Part shown: one piece after another, positions 25,437 to 35,525 of the stretch
Numbering within the stretch: position 1 is the stretch's first letter
How the letters are laid out: each line of letters starts with the position of its first letter
Assembly (NCBI GenBank): GCA_000727475.1
Contig: KL647296.1
Location: 3,131,582-3,195,581, forward strand
Direction: 5' to 3'
Source of the DNA: Sarcocystis neurona
Lineage: Eukaryota; Apicomplexa; Conoidasida; Eucoccidiorida; Sarcocystidae
Length of the DNA: 64,000 bases
Notes under the pieces: model-generated
Database searches by the model: none
Told to the model about the DNA's origin: nothing
The model's input: only the letters and a program-made list of their open reading frames with translations
Translations under genes and position numbers: made by a program

Positions 25437-28400
25437 CTCTCTTTCTCTCTCTCTCTCTATATATGTGGGAGATAAAACGCTAGATATACTTTTGTATAGG
25501 GAGTACGTTCGGCCTGAATATTGTGTGTGTGTCTATATATATATATATATACAGACACACCCAGAATTCAAGCTAAACGCACTCTCTCTATACATATGTG
25601 TATGGATATGAAAAGCTAAACAGATTCTGTGTGTGTATGTATAGATCGGGAGAAAAGCTGAATATTACATGTGTGTATACGTATGTGTATGTATACTTAG
25701 GTATAAGTACGTCTACGTTGAAGTGTATATGAATGGGTAGGCGTCCCGACAAACGAGGAGCTCAAAAGATTGACAAAATTAAAACATTTGTGAATACGTT
25801 TTTTGCCTAACAACTCCGTCACAGAAGTCAACAAAAGTGTGAACAGGTCGAAGGAACATATTTCTTTTTCTCTCTCACTGTATATGTAGACGGTCACATA
25901 CACATAGATATATAGAGAGTGAGAGCAAGACTGGCATATAGATAGAGACTCCTGTGTGTATAAGTGTAGGGAGAAATGTGTGCATATGCGTATTTTCGAG
26001 TATCTCTATTCATACGACGTCGACTTTCCTTTCTGCCTGTGTGCGGAGTGAATAGGACTCTATCTGTAAGGGGAGTATGGGGAGTCCACCTGTAAGGGGA
26101 GTAGTGGAGAAGTGCTTCTCTCCGTCTCTTCTCTCATAGGGAGAGGCTTATTTACATTTCCCCCTTGCAGCGGTTCGATTGGTTGTCTCTAAGAAACCAG
26201 AAGGGAGAGATATGCTTGCCTTTGTCCGCTGCATGCTTCCGTCCGACGCATGCACGTGTATATAAGAAGATCCGGTGATGAAAGCTGCCTGCTGCCCGCA
26301 GACCAGTCGCCTGCTGTGGAGTTTGCTGCTTCGCGAGGGGGGGATGCTGCAGCAAAATCTCGTGCTGCTGCACAGCTTCTACTTGCTCGGCAACGGTACG
26401 TTTGGCTTCTGTTCCGAAAACGCCTCTCCAAGTGGGGTGTACGTACACTTCACTCGCTCACTCTCCAGGTGCGTGGTGTACGTACGCGTGATTCCCCCTT
26501 TCGTAAGCCTCTGTCCAGGTGGAGCGTAAACACGTTTCACCCACTCGTCTACACGTCTCTCGCTGTGAGGTGTATGTACACTTCACTCGCTGATCTGAAA
26601 CTCCCTCGATGTGGGGTGTAGGTACACTTGACTCAGTCGTCCTAGCGTCTTTCTAGTGGTGTGTATGTACACTTCGCTCGCTGTTCTGAAGGTTTCTCGA
26701 TGTCAGGTGTATGTACGCACCACTGTATAAACATCTCTCCGCGTGGGGTACGTGTAAAAAGCCTCACTCGCTCGGTGTATGTACACTTCACTCTTCTGCA
26801 CGTCTGTCCTGGTGGACTGCGCGTACGTACACCAGGAAAACACGTCTGTGCAGAGCAATACTCGCGTTCTGTTTCTCTCCTTTTCTCTCCCTCTTCCTCT
26901 CTTCCTCCCTCTCGGTCTAAACGTCTCTCCGTGTGGGGTGTATGTACACTTCACTTACTCGTTTCCCTTGTGCGCCTTCCCTCCGCACGCAGGAAAACAC
27001 CTGCGCGCATGAAGACACTTGCACACGTCATTCATTGTCCACCTTCCCCGCTCTCTCTGTTTTTCGCTTTCCTTCTCTTTCTGTCTCTTTTCCTCTCTCT
27101 CTCTCTATACATGTATATATATATGTATGTACATATATATATATATATGTATCTGTATACACGTACAGACACGTCGTTTGGAGCCCGTTAAAAAAAGAGT
27201 TTAGCCACGCAGAGAGACGCTGCCAGAAAGCGGCAGAAGAAAACAGCAAACGCACGACGAGCTGCAGCGTCTGCCTTTTCCTCTTCTTTTCCCTTTTCTG
27301 CGCCCTTTTATTTCCTTCCGCAGCATTTCCCTCTTCTTCAGCACATTTACATATACCTCAAATATCTGGCTACTTGTGTCACACGTGTGTTTCCGTTATA
27401 CATATATGTGTACTGTGTATATCAGTGTCGTACATATACATGTACATATATATATTTGTACTATTCATATAGACATACATATACGTATATATATGTTTGT
27501 TGATCGTATGTGTATGTATGTGCGTGTGTGTGTGTGGTTGGTTCTCACGCGACTGGCAGTCCATCTTCCCTTCGATACGCGCCAACGGCGAGGTGGTGTA
27601 GGGACTGCCCAGAATGCATGTATTATCTACAAATTTTATATTTGTATATTACATATGTTACTATCAATATATGTATATATATGTATATATACGCATCCGT
27701 TGTACGTGGACTATACGGGAAGAAGCACTATATATATATATATTTCCTTCTACTATACGTCTGACTGTTTCTGTCTGTCTCTCTGTTTGTGTGAGAGAAA
27801 ATCTTCGACTTTATCCGCCTGTTGTCTCATCAAAGTATTTACATATATATATATATATATATATATGTATACACCTATATACTTGTACATATCTATGTAT
27901 ATGTGCGCATGCGTGTAAAGCAGCTTTCCCTTCCCGTTGCTGGTCGTTTTCTGCGGCGCGATGTGCCTCTGCGTAGCTCCCTCGTTGTCGACTAGCAAGC
28001 CGTTCTTCGTTGTTCGTAGAAGCACTTCTTCACAGATATGTATATACATATAATATATATATATAGTGTGCATGAACACGGGACTGGTTTGTGCTTGGAG
28101 GGGAGGAGAAGAGAAATAGTTGTCGTTGAGGAAGTCTTTGAAAAAGTGCCGAATCTGCAATTCGACTTTGCGCTGCTGCTGCAGGACATTTCTTCCAGCT
28201 GTTCCTGGATTATGCTGCGCTCTGCATGCAGCAGCAGCAGCAAAGGCGGCAGACTCTCCTCACAACGACTGCTTTTGAACTGCAGCTGCGACGCTGCTGG
28301 CAGCAAGCTGCGGCGGACGCTCCGCCCCCTTCTTCTTCGTTTTCCTCCTCTGCGTCTGCTTCTTCTGCTTCTTCTTCGCCGAGGAGGAGCAGCAGCAGCA

Positions 28401-31400
28401 GGCGCGACAGGGGAAGCGGCAGCCGCAGCAGAGAGAAGACACCCCGCTGCGGAGAAACGCCTCCCTCTGCGACAGGGGCATCAGCAACATCAGACAACAG
28501 CAGCAGCAGCAGCACCAGCAGCAGCAGCACCAGCAGCAGCAGCACCAGCAACAGCACCACCAGCAGCAGCACCAGCAGCAGCAGCACCAGCAGCAGCAGC
28601 ACCAGCAACAGCAGCACCAGCAACAGCACCACCAGCAACAGCAGCTTCAATTTTTTGATGCCGCGGGGTGAGGCGTGGACAAGGACGGTGAGGCAGCTGT
28701 TTCATCTACGGCTCGTTAGCGAAGGATTTGATATTTCGAATTTCTCGGGAATTCCTCCCGCCGCAGCAGCTTCGTTTTTGAAAGCGTCTCCTGCAGTACG
28801 CGACGACCGAGCTGCTCTTTCCCATTACTCCTCCTCTGCCCTTTTTCGCTGCCAGCAGCAGCAGCAGCACCAGAGAGGCCCTCCGTCCTTCGTGCTGCGT
28901 GGCAGTGCCCGGTACGTCGCCGAGATGAAGAACAAGGAAGGGAGCGAAGCATGCGGGAAGCAACTACCACGCAGATGGAGAAGAGGAAAAGGAAGAAGAA
29001 AAGGGAAAAGAGAAGAAGCTCCAGCTGCAGCAGTCTTGCACGCCGTTCTCTTCTTCTGCACCGGCCTCATGTCCATAACAGATACTCTCTTCGTTGGCCG
29101 ATTCTCGTTATCAAGAAGAGCAGAAGAGTCTGCAGCTTATTTTTCTCCTCTTGCATGCGCGCGTCTTCATACGAAAGTGCCATTCCTGTCACATATATTT
29201 CTGTACATACGCGTACATATGCATGCATGCATATACGTGTATATGTAGGCACGCACACAGACACACACGCCTGTGCGCCACTTACATATATATATATATA
29301 TATGCTTATATATACATAAGGATGCCTACGTACGGCTACTTACGTATTATGCGTGCGCGCCTGCAGACGATTATAGAGATACAGGTCTCTGCAGCGTGCA
29401 GCAGACGCAGGCGCCTCTTCTCTCTCTCTATCTATATATATGCACGTGTATATGCGTGCATGCATGTATGTGTATAAAGATATGCATATGCGTTCAAATA
29501 TATATATATATATATATGTATATTTGCGTCCGTATATGTATATATATATGCGTAGGTATTCTTGTACAGACTGGCTGCAGAGAGGTGGTGGTCGGATGTC
29601 AGAAGAGGATTTTTTTGTCGTTCGTTATGTGTCGATCTCTCCTGCTTTTCCTCTTCACCGCCGACGTGGGAGTGTCTGTACAGCTTCACAGGGTGTCTGC
29701 ATAGCTTTATCGGGTGTACCTACACCTGAACTTAGCTGCAGCAGTGAGACGTTCGCCTTTGCGTCTGCTCCTTTCACGAAGCAGCTCCACATAATATATA
29801 TGTACCACCCGATGGATACGGCAGCTTGCACATATTCCCAGCGATACTTGCCTTCGTCTACGTATTTCCGCCTGAGGATAGCTGCTGCGCCATGCTGTTC
29901 CTTCGAGTCGTCTAGCTGCTCTGACAGACTGCTGCTAGCACTACCGCACTGGCTGCTGCTGCGCTTCACTCGCTGCTCTTTGCGTCCCTGTTGCTGCTGG
30001 CCGATCTCATGCCGCTCTTTTTGCTTCACTGCTGCTGCTGCAGTGTCCAGCCGAAAGACGGGACGGTGCTGCTGGGGAGGCGTGCGGCTGCTGCTGCTAC
30101 TGCATCGCGAAGGGGAGAGCAGCAGCAGCAGGAGCAGGAGACGGTGCAGCAACAGAGCTGCGGCTGCTGCCCGCTCAGCGCTTGCTTGCATGCAGAGCGC
30201 CAAATGGTCGTGCACGGCTTCAAGGCAAGGAGAAAATATGCCAGCGAAAATTAAAGCCTCCTCGCTATCAAACTGCTGCTGTTCACGCTGCTGTTGTTCA
30301 AGCTGCTGCTGTTCAACCTGTTGCGGATCAAGCTGCTGTTGTCCATACTGCTGTTGTCAACGCCGCTGCCGTCCATACTCTTGCCCTTCACGCTGCTGCT
30401 CTACGTCCTCCTGCTGTACATCCTGCTGCTTTGGGTGCTGCTGTTCTACGTCCTGCGACTCCACGTCCTGCGGCTACTGATGGTGCTGCTCTACGTCCTG
30501 CTGCTCTACGTCCTGCCGATCTACGTCCTGCCGCTCTTGGTGCTGCTGCTGTACGTCCTGTTGATCTACGTCCTCCTGCTCGTGGTGCTGCTGGTTTACT
30601 TCCTGTTGCTCTAGGTCCTGCTGCTCTACCTGGCGCTGCTCTTGATGTTGCTGCTCTTCGCATGGTTGCGTAGTTCTTTTTGTTTATGTGGGCATGCGCC
30701 CGTGTGTGTAGACAGCTGGCTGCAGAGCTACTGCAGAACATCACACAGAGATCCACACTTACCTGTGTTCGTCTGTTGTACCTGCGGGCCTGGTGCAAAT
30801 ACTTCCACCTTTTTTTATACACACAGCTGAGTGTCTACATATGCGTGGGAGCTAGCTGCAGGTGAATTCTAGGCATGCAGCTCCGCACGCGCAAGCGTTT
30901 CCTCCTCTACGTCCTTCAGCCGCCTGCAGCAGCCGCTGCCGTAGCCGCACGGGCGCTTTTCCTTGTGCTGCCCTCCCCACTCCTGCACGAAGTGCTGCTG
31001 CCGCTGCTGCTGATGCTGCTGCCCCTGCCGCTGCTGGCCCTGCTGCTGCCGTTGCTGCTGCTGCACCACGCTGCTGCTGCTGCTATGTACCGCGCTGCCA
31101 CTGCCTGCTTGCTGCTGCACATCAACATGCAGCGCGTTGTGGGGTGGGTGTTGTGCAGCACTTCGTGCAATTCCGGCTGGCACCTCCAACGGCGCCGAAC
31201 TCTCTTCTGAGCAGCAGCAGCAGCAGCAGCATTCGCAGCAGCAGCCCTTTCGTGAACGGTGCTTCTTCTTCTTTGGCTCCTGCGGAAATTAATGTTGCTG
31301 CTGTTCCCGCCAGCCAGGGGGGCCCAGAGCAGTCCAACCGCTTGCGCTGTGGAGCTCCTGTTGTGTGGGGTGCTGCGTTCGCCGTCGTATTCCACGCCAT

Positions 31401-32315
31401 TAAATCCCCCGCGGCCTTCCGTCCGTCTCTTCACCAACATCATGCGCTGCAGCAGCAACAGCAGCACCAAGAGCAGCAGCAACAGCAGCAGCAGCGGCAC
31501 GCGCACTTCTCGAATGTGGGGGGTCATTCTTGCATGCAAGACTGTGCGCTGTTCTGGCCCTCTTGCGGTGAGGAGCAGCTGCTCAACATTTTACGGAGAA
31601 ACACCAAGCAGCAGATACTTGTAGCACTGCAGATACTCTACTGTTGCGTGCAGCGGCTGCAGTTATACGTGTAAGCACGCATATATATATATATATATAT
31701 ATACGTATGTATTTGCTTATATGTGTATACTTTTATGTATATGTCTACATGTGTGCAGACGTGTATCTATAAGTGTTTGGTATATATATATATGTATATG
31801 TGTATGGACCTGTCTATTTATGTATATAGGCGTCTGTATATATATATATATATGCACGCCTATACCTGCAGGTGCGTATGTATATGTGGAGGTATACATG
31901 TATACATGAATATATATACATACACGTACATATATATATATATATATATATGTGTATGTAAATCTGTCCTGGCGTCCCTCAGCGCACTTTTTGTCGCCTT
32001 CGCTGCTGCTTATGGCGTTTCTACAATGTATTTCCGCGTCCTTTTGTGTACCTGCTGCTGCTGCATGTAGGCTTCATACAAGCAGCCTGCGGCTTTCTTT
32101 CCTCTTGCTGCTGCTGCACTGACTGCGCTGCGTGCAGTCTTCTTTGTTGCGTAAAGCCTGGTGGTTTTTCTCTTGCTGCTGCTTCTGATGCTGTGCTGCC
32201 TCTGGCAGTTGGCACAAGCCGGCAGTCAGTTTCCTCGCAGCTCCACTTCTCTCTTTTCCTGCTGCTGCTGCTGGAGGTGGTCCTGGTAGCCACACTAAAG
32301 CAGCAAGGCAAGTAG
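16419..32315 (+). CDS. GCP4: Gamma-tubulin complex component 4
   Basis: Structural subunit of the gamma-tubulin ring complex that templates microtubule nucleation. Exons: 16419-17408, 17798-17938, 18573-18824, 20846-21469, 23437-23508, 26302-26395, 28185-28687, 30881-31567, 32071-32315. Splice phases agree at every junction. The start is MMHELLMALAGFPGDVFTY against human MIHELLLALSGYPGSIFTW. GRIP1 landmarks are LLAGQLLDPYEEFFIS and VLFVGRAVRVLI; the GRIP2 half includes FYLLGNG/HFFQLFLDYAALCM, VLPSPLLHEVLLPLL, NMQRVVGWVL and GTSRQSVSSQLHFSLFLL. At about 1,200 residues it is nearly twice the usual length because of Glu/Ala/Ser/Gln inserts. Introns reach about 2.2 kb. The eighth exon needs a frame change near 31150. 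The 3' end is uncertain: TAG at 32313-32315, or GTAGGG at 32311 as a donor to a last exon near 32381 that would supply the family's C-terminal LLLRLDYN-like helix. Confidence 0.88.
17798..17938 (+). CDS. GCP4: GCP4 exon 2
   Basis: The acceptor is TCTCCGAG and the donor CAAGAA|GTAGCT; 47 codons, phase 0 at both ends. The opening VEARMQIF continues the VVVEQIKS region of human GCP4; the rest is not conserved. Support comes from phase and position rather than strong similarity. Confidence 0.6.
18573..18824 (+). CDS. GCP4: GCP4 exon 3
   Basis: The donor CAG|GTAAGA is firm. The acceptor is CCCAG at 18572, though GAAGAG near 18687 is an alternative in the same frame. The conserved core is GAAIDILWSGSRSG followed by NPAVQQVYRHLLDACANL (family GCQILETVYKHSCGGLPPVRS...). 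The 5' half is Ser/Ala low-complexity. Confidence 0.7.
18962..19100 (+). pseudogene. Two degenerate intronic copies of the end of GCP4 exon 3
   Basis: Two tandem copies about 72 bp apart each read, in one frame, like the 3' end of exon 3: copy one gives LQVYRHLIEACLVQ against QQVYRHLLDACANLF in the exon. They are followed by stops and lack the exon's donor. This looks like a duplicated exon segment decaying inside the intron; the alternative is a shared GGTGTACAGACACC repeat. Confidence 0.45.
19636..20262. repeat. 15-bp minisatellite around an assembly gap
   Basis: Tandem GCTGCACCACCCACT and the variant GCTGCACTACCTTCT on both sides of 391 Ns (19734-20124). It lies in GCP4 intron 3. The gap size may be only an estimate because both flanks are the same repeat. 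Confidence 0.9.
20846..21469 (+). CDS. GCP4: GCP4 exon 4
   Basis: The acceptor GCATGCCAG ends at 20845 and the donor is ATG|GTACAA; 208 codons. It contains LLAGQLLDPYEEFFIS (family WMLHGLLLDQHEEFFI), an insert rich in Gly/Glu then Ser/Ala, LYNLPHTCLSI (family LPSYIPVRVA) and VLFVGRAVRVLIRSGQW. The frame stays open past the donor into the CTG tract, so retention would append a Leu-rich tail. Confidence 0.85.
21485..22170. repeat. Long CTG tract in GCP4 intron 4
   Basis: About 690 bp of imperfect CTG/GCT with all three + frames open (poly-Leu, poly-Ala, poly-Cys) and mirror Ser/Asn/Arg frames on the - strand. It starts within 20 bp of the exon 4 donor. Confidence 0.9.
22420..22870. repeat. Degenerate satellite, core AGAAGTAGAAGGCGACTTC
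   Basis: Four to five copies (about 22422, 22538, 22602, 22727, 22838) of a purine-rich box AGAAGYAGARGRCGRCYTCC followed by a GCGRGTTKGTCGTC-like segment, separated by TATATGG runs. Lies in GCP4 intron 4. Confidence 0.65.
23070..23395. repeat. CTG/TTG tract before GCP4 exon 5
   Basis: Interrupted CTG with frequent GTTGCTCTTGCTG words; both strands are open in several frames. It ends about 40 bp before the exon 5 acceptor. Confidence 0.85.
23437..23508 (+). CDS. GCP4: GCP4 exon 5
   Basis: The acceptor CGCATGCAG ends at 23436 and the donor is GTG|GTACGT; 24 codons, phase 0. AFFHAYSPAAILLPCVEIF followed by RRV aligns with PLFSLVDFEQVVDRIRST of human GCP4. Short, but phase and position both fit. 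Confidence 0.7.
23700..25700. repeat. Three satellite families in GCP4 intron 5
   Basis: 23700-24070: GAGAGAGRGGCATACATTCRT plus TATATA, about six copies. 24250-24590: AGTAGTAGGTAGATTYGTGT plus GTAGAGATTCTAT, about four copies. 25120-25680: GGATAACAAGCTAAAYATACTC, about seven copies at 40-130 bp spacing, with (TG)n at 25408-25435. Confidence 0.65.
26302..26395 (+). CDS. GCP4: GCP4 exon 6
   Basis: The acceptor CCCGCAG ends at 26301 and the donor AACG|GTACGT leaves phase 1. LLWSLLLREGGML then NLVLLHSFYLLGNG matches HLWKLMVEESDLLGQLKIIKDFYLLGRG, the most conserved block of the family. Confidence 0.88.
26425..26965. repeat. About 45-bp repeat built on GGTGTATGTACACTTCACTCGC
   Basis: About nine diverged copies (near 26435, 26475, 26567, 26613, 26658, 26704, 26790, 26820, 26936), each with GTGTAYGTACAC followed by TTCACTCGCT and a CTGTTCTGAAACGTCTCTC-like tail. 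Lies just downstream of GCP4 exon 6. Confidence 0.8.
28185..28687 (+). CDS. GCP4: GCP4 exon 7
   Basis: The acceptor is CTGCTGCAG and the donor ACG|GTGAGG; it enters in phase 1 and leaves in phase 0. It begins HFFQLFLDYAALCM (family ELFQAFIDTAQHML), then TAFELQLRRCWQQ, then about 110 residues of Ser/Arg/Thr low complexity encoded by AGC repeats (28319-28650), ending MPRGEAWTRT. The insert sits where the family has a variable linker between GRIP1 and GRIP2. Confidence 0.8.
30270..30640. repeat. 15-bp minisatellite TACGTCCTGCTGCTC
   Basis: Roughly 20 degenerate 15-bp units (TGCTGTTCAAGCTGC variants, then TACGTCCTGCTGCTC) in GCP4 intron 7. Open frames on both strands here are repeat artefacts. 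Confidence 0.85.
30881..31567 (+). CDS. GCP4: GCP4 exon 8, with an apparent frameshift
   Basis: The acceptor AGGCATGCAG ends at 30880 and the donor is TTGCG|GTGAGG. Frame one gives FLLYVLQPP, VLPSPLLHEVLLPLL and NMQRVVGWVL (family SYKVQWPLHILFTPAVLEKY, NLQYYLQVDVL). From about 31155 the conserved reading moves to another frame: QHFVQFRL, then IKSPAAFRPSLHQHHALQ (family ESQFSQLL, INSTRDFESIRLAHDHFL), then poly-Gln. Skipping two bases or adding one restores both reading and exit phase (phase 1). An assembly indel is likelier than a 23-24-nt intron. Confidence 0.75.
32071..32315 (+). CDS. GCP4: GCP4 exon 9 (last well-supported)
   Basis: The acceptor CTGCATGTAG ends at 32070. GFIQAACGFLSS matches SFILLKPVFHCLNEI, and GTSRQSVSSQLHFSLFLL matches KGFSRQSSLLFKIL. 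The frame ends TAG at 32315, a little before the family's usual last helix. LLLTAFHMDSCRSE at 32381-32422 resembles that helix but would need a junction whose phase I cannot reconcile. Confidence 0.72.
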
Positions 32316-32419
32316 GGGAGCTGTCGTTTCTCTGTTTTCTTCTGTCACGCGCGCTACTTACGTACCCCAAGCTGCTGCAGCTGCTTCTTACTGCTTTTCA
32401 TATGGACAGCTGCCGCAGC

Positions 32420-33270
32420 GAGTGTGCGCCACGGGCCCGCGGGGACTCGCCTGCTGCTGCTGTTCCTGCTGCTGCTGCTGTTGCTGCTGCCGCTGCTGTT
32501 GCTGCTGCCGCTGTTGCTGCTGCTGCTGTTGCTGCTGTTGCTGGCACTGCTGCAGCCAGACATGTCCTTCTCTCTTCCTTTGCTTTCTTCTCCTGTTGCC
32601 GCTCCAGGTTGCATTTCTTTGCATGCAAACGGCCTGCTTCGCTGTCTCGCTCTGTTCCACCCTCCCGCCGTTTGCTGCCCCTGTGCAAGGCTGGCACATT
32701 ACTCATGCACCAAGTGTTATTACTTGTGAATAGATATGAGTACACACATAGGAACCTTCAGAAACACCCACACACAACTATATACAGAGACATATATAGA
32801 CAAATGTAGATATATGGCCGTCTAGCAGACACCTAGTTGATGCATAGGTATCTTCACTCGAGTACATTCCTCCAGCTCACAGTATGTATATATGTACATT
32901 TATCTATATACATACACATATTCATGTATATGCGTATGAACAAATTCATCTACATATATATATGTGCGTATATATGTATATACATACACATATATATACT
33001 TGGGTGCATGCGAATATAGAGGCATACGGGTTTACACAGGTATGGCTACATGTGGTATATTCATGTCGAAATGCATGTGGATATATGTGTATGTTTTTTG
33101 CGTTATTTGGTTGTCGCCTGCATGCGCAAAAAATAAGTTTTTCTAATATATGCATGCGGGTCCTGCCCCTGTTTGCATGCGTCGCTTCACAGCTGTTCTG
33201 GGCTGTATGCAACAGCACGTCCACACACATGAAGTTGCGCTTCTTCCGCGTTATACGGGAGAGAATTTAT
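32420..33270. other. CTG tract then TA microsatellite between GCP4 and the next gene
   Basis: 32455-32545 is CTG/CCG; 32730-33060 is TATATA. A TTCACAG|CTGTTCTGG acceptor-like site at 33185-33191 precedes an open frame to 33450 that competes with the start chosen for the next gene. Confidence 0.5.
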
Positions 33271-33272
33271 GA

Positions 33273-35242
33273 ATGCCCGAGGATGTGGCTGGCTGCGTGG
33301 AGCTGCCGCCTGCAGGCGACTGTTTGGCAGTGGAGGTGCGCGTGGGACTGCTGCCGCAACAGCAGCAGCAGAGGAAAACGAGGAGCAGCAGCAGCGACGC
33401 AGTCGAGGAAGCGGGGTTGCATCTGGAGAGGGAGGAGGACTCCGTTTTAGTGCTTCCCGACGAAAAAAATTTGCAGATCGAGGCAGCTCTCTTCTGCGGT
33501 ACGTCGTCTTCTGCGGTGTACGTACACCGGACACACACGTCGAGAAGCGCGCTGGCTGCAGCATTCGACGCGCTTTGCTTGCCGCCAGCCGAGAAAGGCT
33601 GCTGCTGCAGAGCCAGCAGCCTTGCCAGCCGTTCTTCTCTCTGTATTTCTTTCACCTGTTCTTCATCTGCATGCGCGCAGAAGTATTCTTCTTCTCTGCG
33701 TCACTCTCCTTTCGGCTGCAACTCGCAGTCTACACCTTCGACCCCCCCTGCCTCTACACAAGAAATTCTGCTTCTCTGTCCTCACAGCCAGTAGTGCGTC
33801 TGTCGACGTGTCCCGCTCTCCTTCTGTCCACAAGTATTTCCGCAGAGACTGCCTCGGCTTCTCTGTCTCTTGCATTTGTCCCTTTCCTCTCTCTGAGCCC
33901 CCCGATAGAGACGTTCGATAGATTGTCTCTATCACCGAAGAAAACGTATGCTCCTGTGTGCCTGTGAAGTGGTGGTTTGCTCCCTGCTGCTGCATGCGTT
34001 CACGCGCCGTTGATTCACTTCTATTCCACAAGGAGGCGAGCCGAGAGAGAGAAACAGACGCTGGGGACAGTGGGCCACAGAAGCAGCAGCTGCTGTGGGA
34101 AGAGAAGCAGCAGCAGCAGCAGACTGGCCCCGGCCACGGGAGCGGGGGGCAGGGGTTCATCTCGACGAGGTGAAGCAGCACCAGCAGCAGCTTCGCCGCA
34201 GCGCGCTGCAGCACCACCAGCAGGAGGCGAAGACGCAGCAGCCCTACGTGCGTCCCCTGTGGGTGTATGTGCGACAGATAGCGCTGGTCCACGCGACGCG
34301 CTGTCCTGCTCGTGCTGCAGCAGCACCAGCAGCAGGACGACTTGCTCATGCTGAGACACACGGGAGAGAGCCCTTCTACTGCATGCAGCAGCAGCAGCAC
34401 AGGGTTAAGACGCGTGGACAGTTTGCATGCGTGTGCGCGGCACCAGAGGGCAGCAGGCGTTTTGGCAGGTGCATATACACATGGTCACGTTTGTGGGGAT
34501 CCACAGCGACAGCAGCAGCTAGTGCAGGAACTGAAAAAGCCACGGCATTTTCATCTACGTAGTGCTGCATGCAAGTGTGTGAACAAGGGGCAGCTACCGG
34601 AGCATGCGGCACAACACGTCTGGCAACTGCTGTTGCTACTACTGCGACGTCGGAGCTGCCACCGCGCTGCTGCGCTGTCGCAGACGCCTGAAGCAGGCCT
34701 CTCCGTCAGCAGACAACCCGACGTACATCTAGAGCAAGTGACACCGCACGCGCGAGTTCGTTCTTCTCCTCTTCTTCACGTCTGTGTGTGGGTGGTGCCA
34801 TCGCTGCATGCGTGCGCGTCGAGCCGGCCCGATATCTGCCGGAGCAGCAGCAGGAGGAGCAATGAGGTGTAGAGCAGGTGCTGCAGACGTGCTGCACAGA
34901 GCTAGGGAGAGGAGCAACAGGAGAGCAGCAGTAGCTCAGTCCACGTTTTGTCGGTGCGATGGTGCTGCTTCTGCTGCAGGGGCAAAGGGCGTGGGTAGAC
35001 ACCGCAACAGCAACAGCAACACAGCAGCAGGAGCAGCAGCGGAGGCAGCAGAGGCCGAGAGGGCCCTCTCTTCGTTTGCTGCAGGTCCCTTCGCGTGCAG
35101 CAGCAGCAGCAGGCACGCAGGCGTCGGCACAGAAGGCTGCGGCTTCGACCAGCAGCAGCTGATTCTGCTGCAGAAGAACAGCAAGCGCGCAAGGCTGCTC
35201 CCGGGCGAGGAACTCGCCGATGAAACATTCACTCTAGAGTAA
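33273..35242 (+). CDS. Unrecognised multi-exon protein
   Basis: I do not recognise the family. Candidate exons with matching phases: 33273-33498 (MPEDVAGC... to EEDSVLVLPDEKNLQIEAAL, donor TGCG|GTACGT); 33681-33790 (EVFFFSASLSFRLQLAVYTF, acceptor GCATGCGCGCAG); a Gln-rich exon within 34081-34260 of uncertain frame; 34507-34737 (VQELKKPRHFHL, then CVNKGQLPEHAAQHVWQ, donor CAA|GTGACA); and a last exon ending LLPGEELADETFTLE and TAA at 35240-35242. The charged, non-repetitive ends argue for a real gene; the middle is CAG-driven low complexity. Start, exon count and function are open. It lies between two gamma-tubulin complex genes on the same strand. Confidence 0.4.
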
Positions 35243-35491
35243 AATATTTTTTTTGCTTCTCTTTAAACTGCATGCGGACGGCAGGACAGGCAGCCACCAG
35301 GGGCAACCCTCCCGCGACACGAACCTCCACGCTCTCTGCACGCTGCATCAAATATATCTCTCTGCAGAGTCACATGCATGCATAGATATATACACACATA
35401 TGTATGTATAAATATGTAAACTCGTATGTGAACACCTAGATATGTAGCCGTGCACCTACACTAGTGAATAGACATTCTTTCTTTGCGTGTG

Positions 35492-35525
<34 letters not shown>

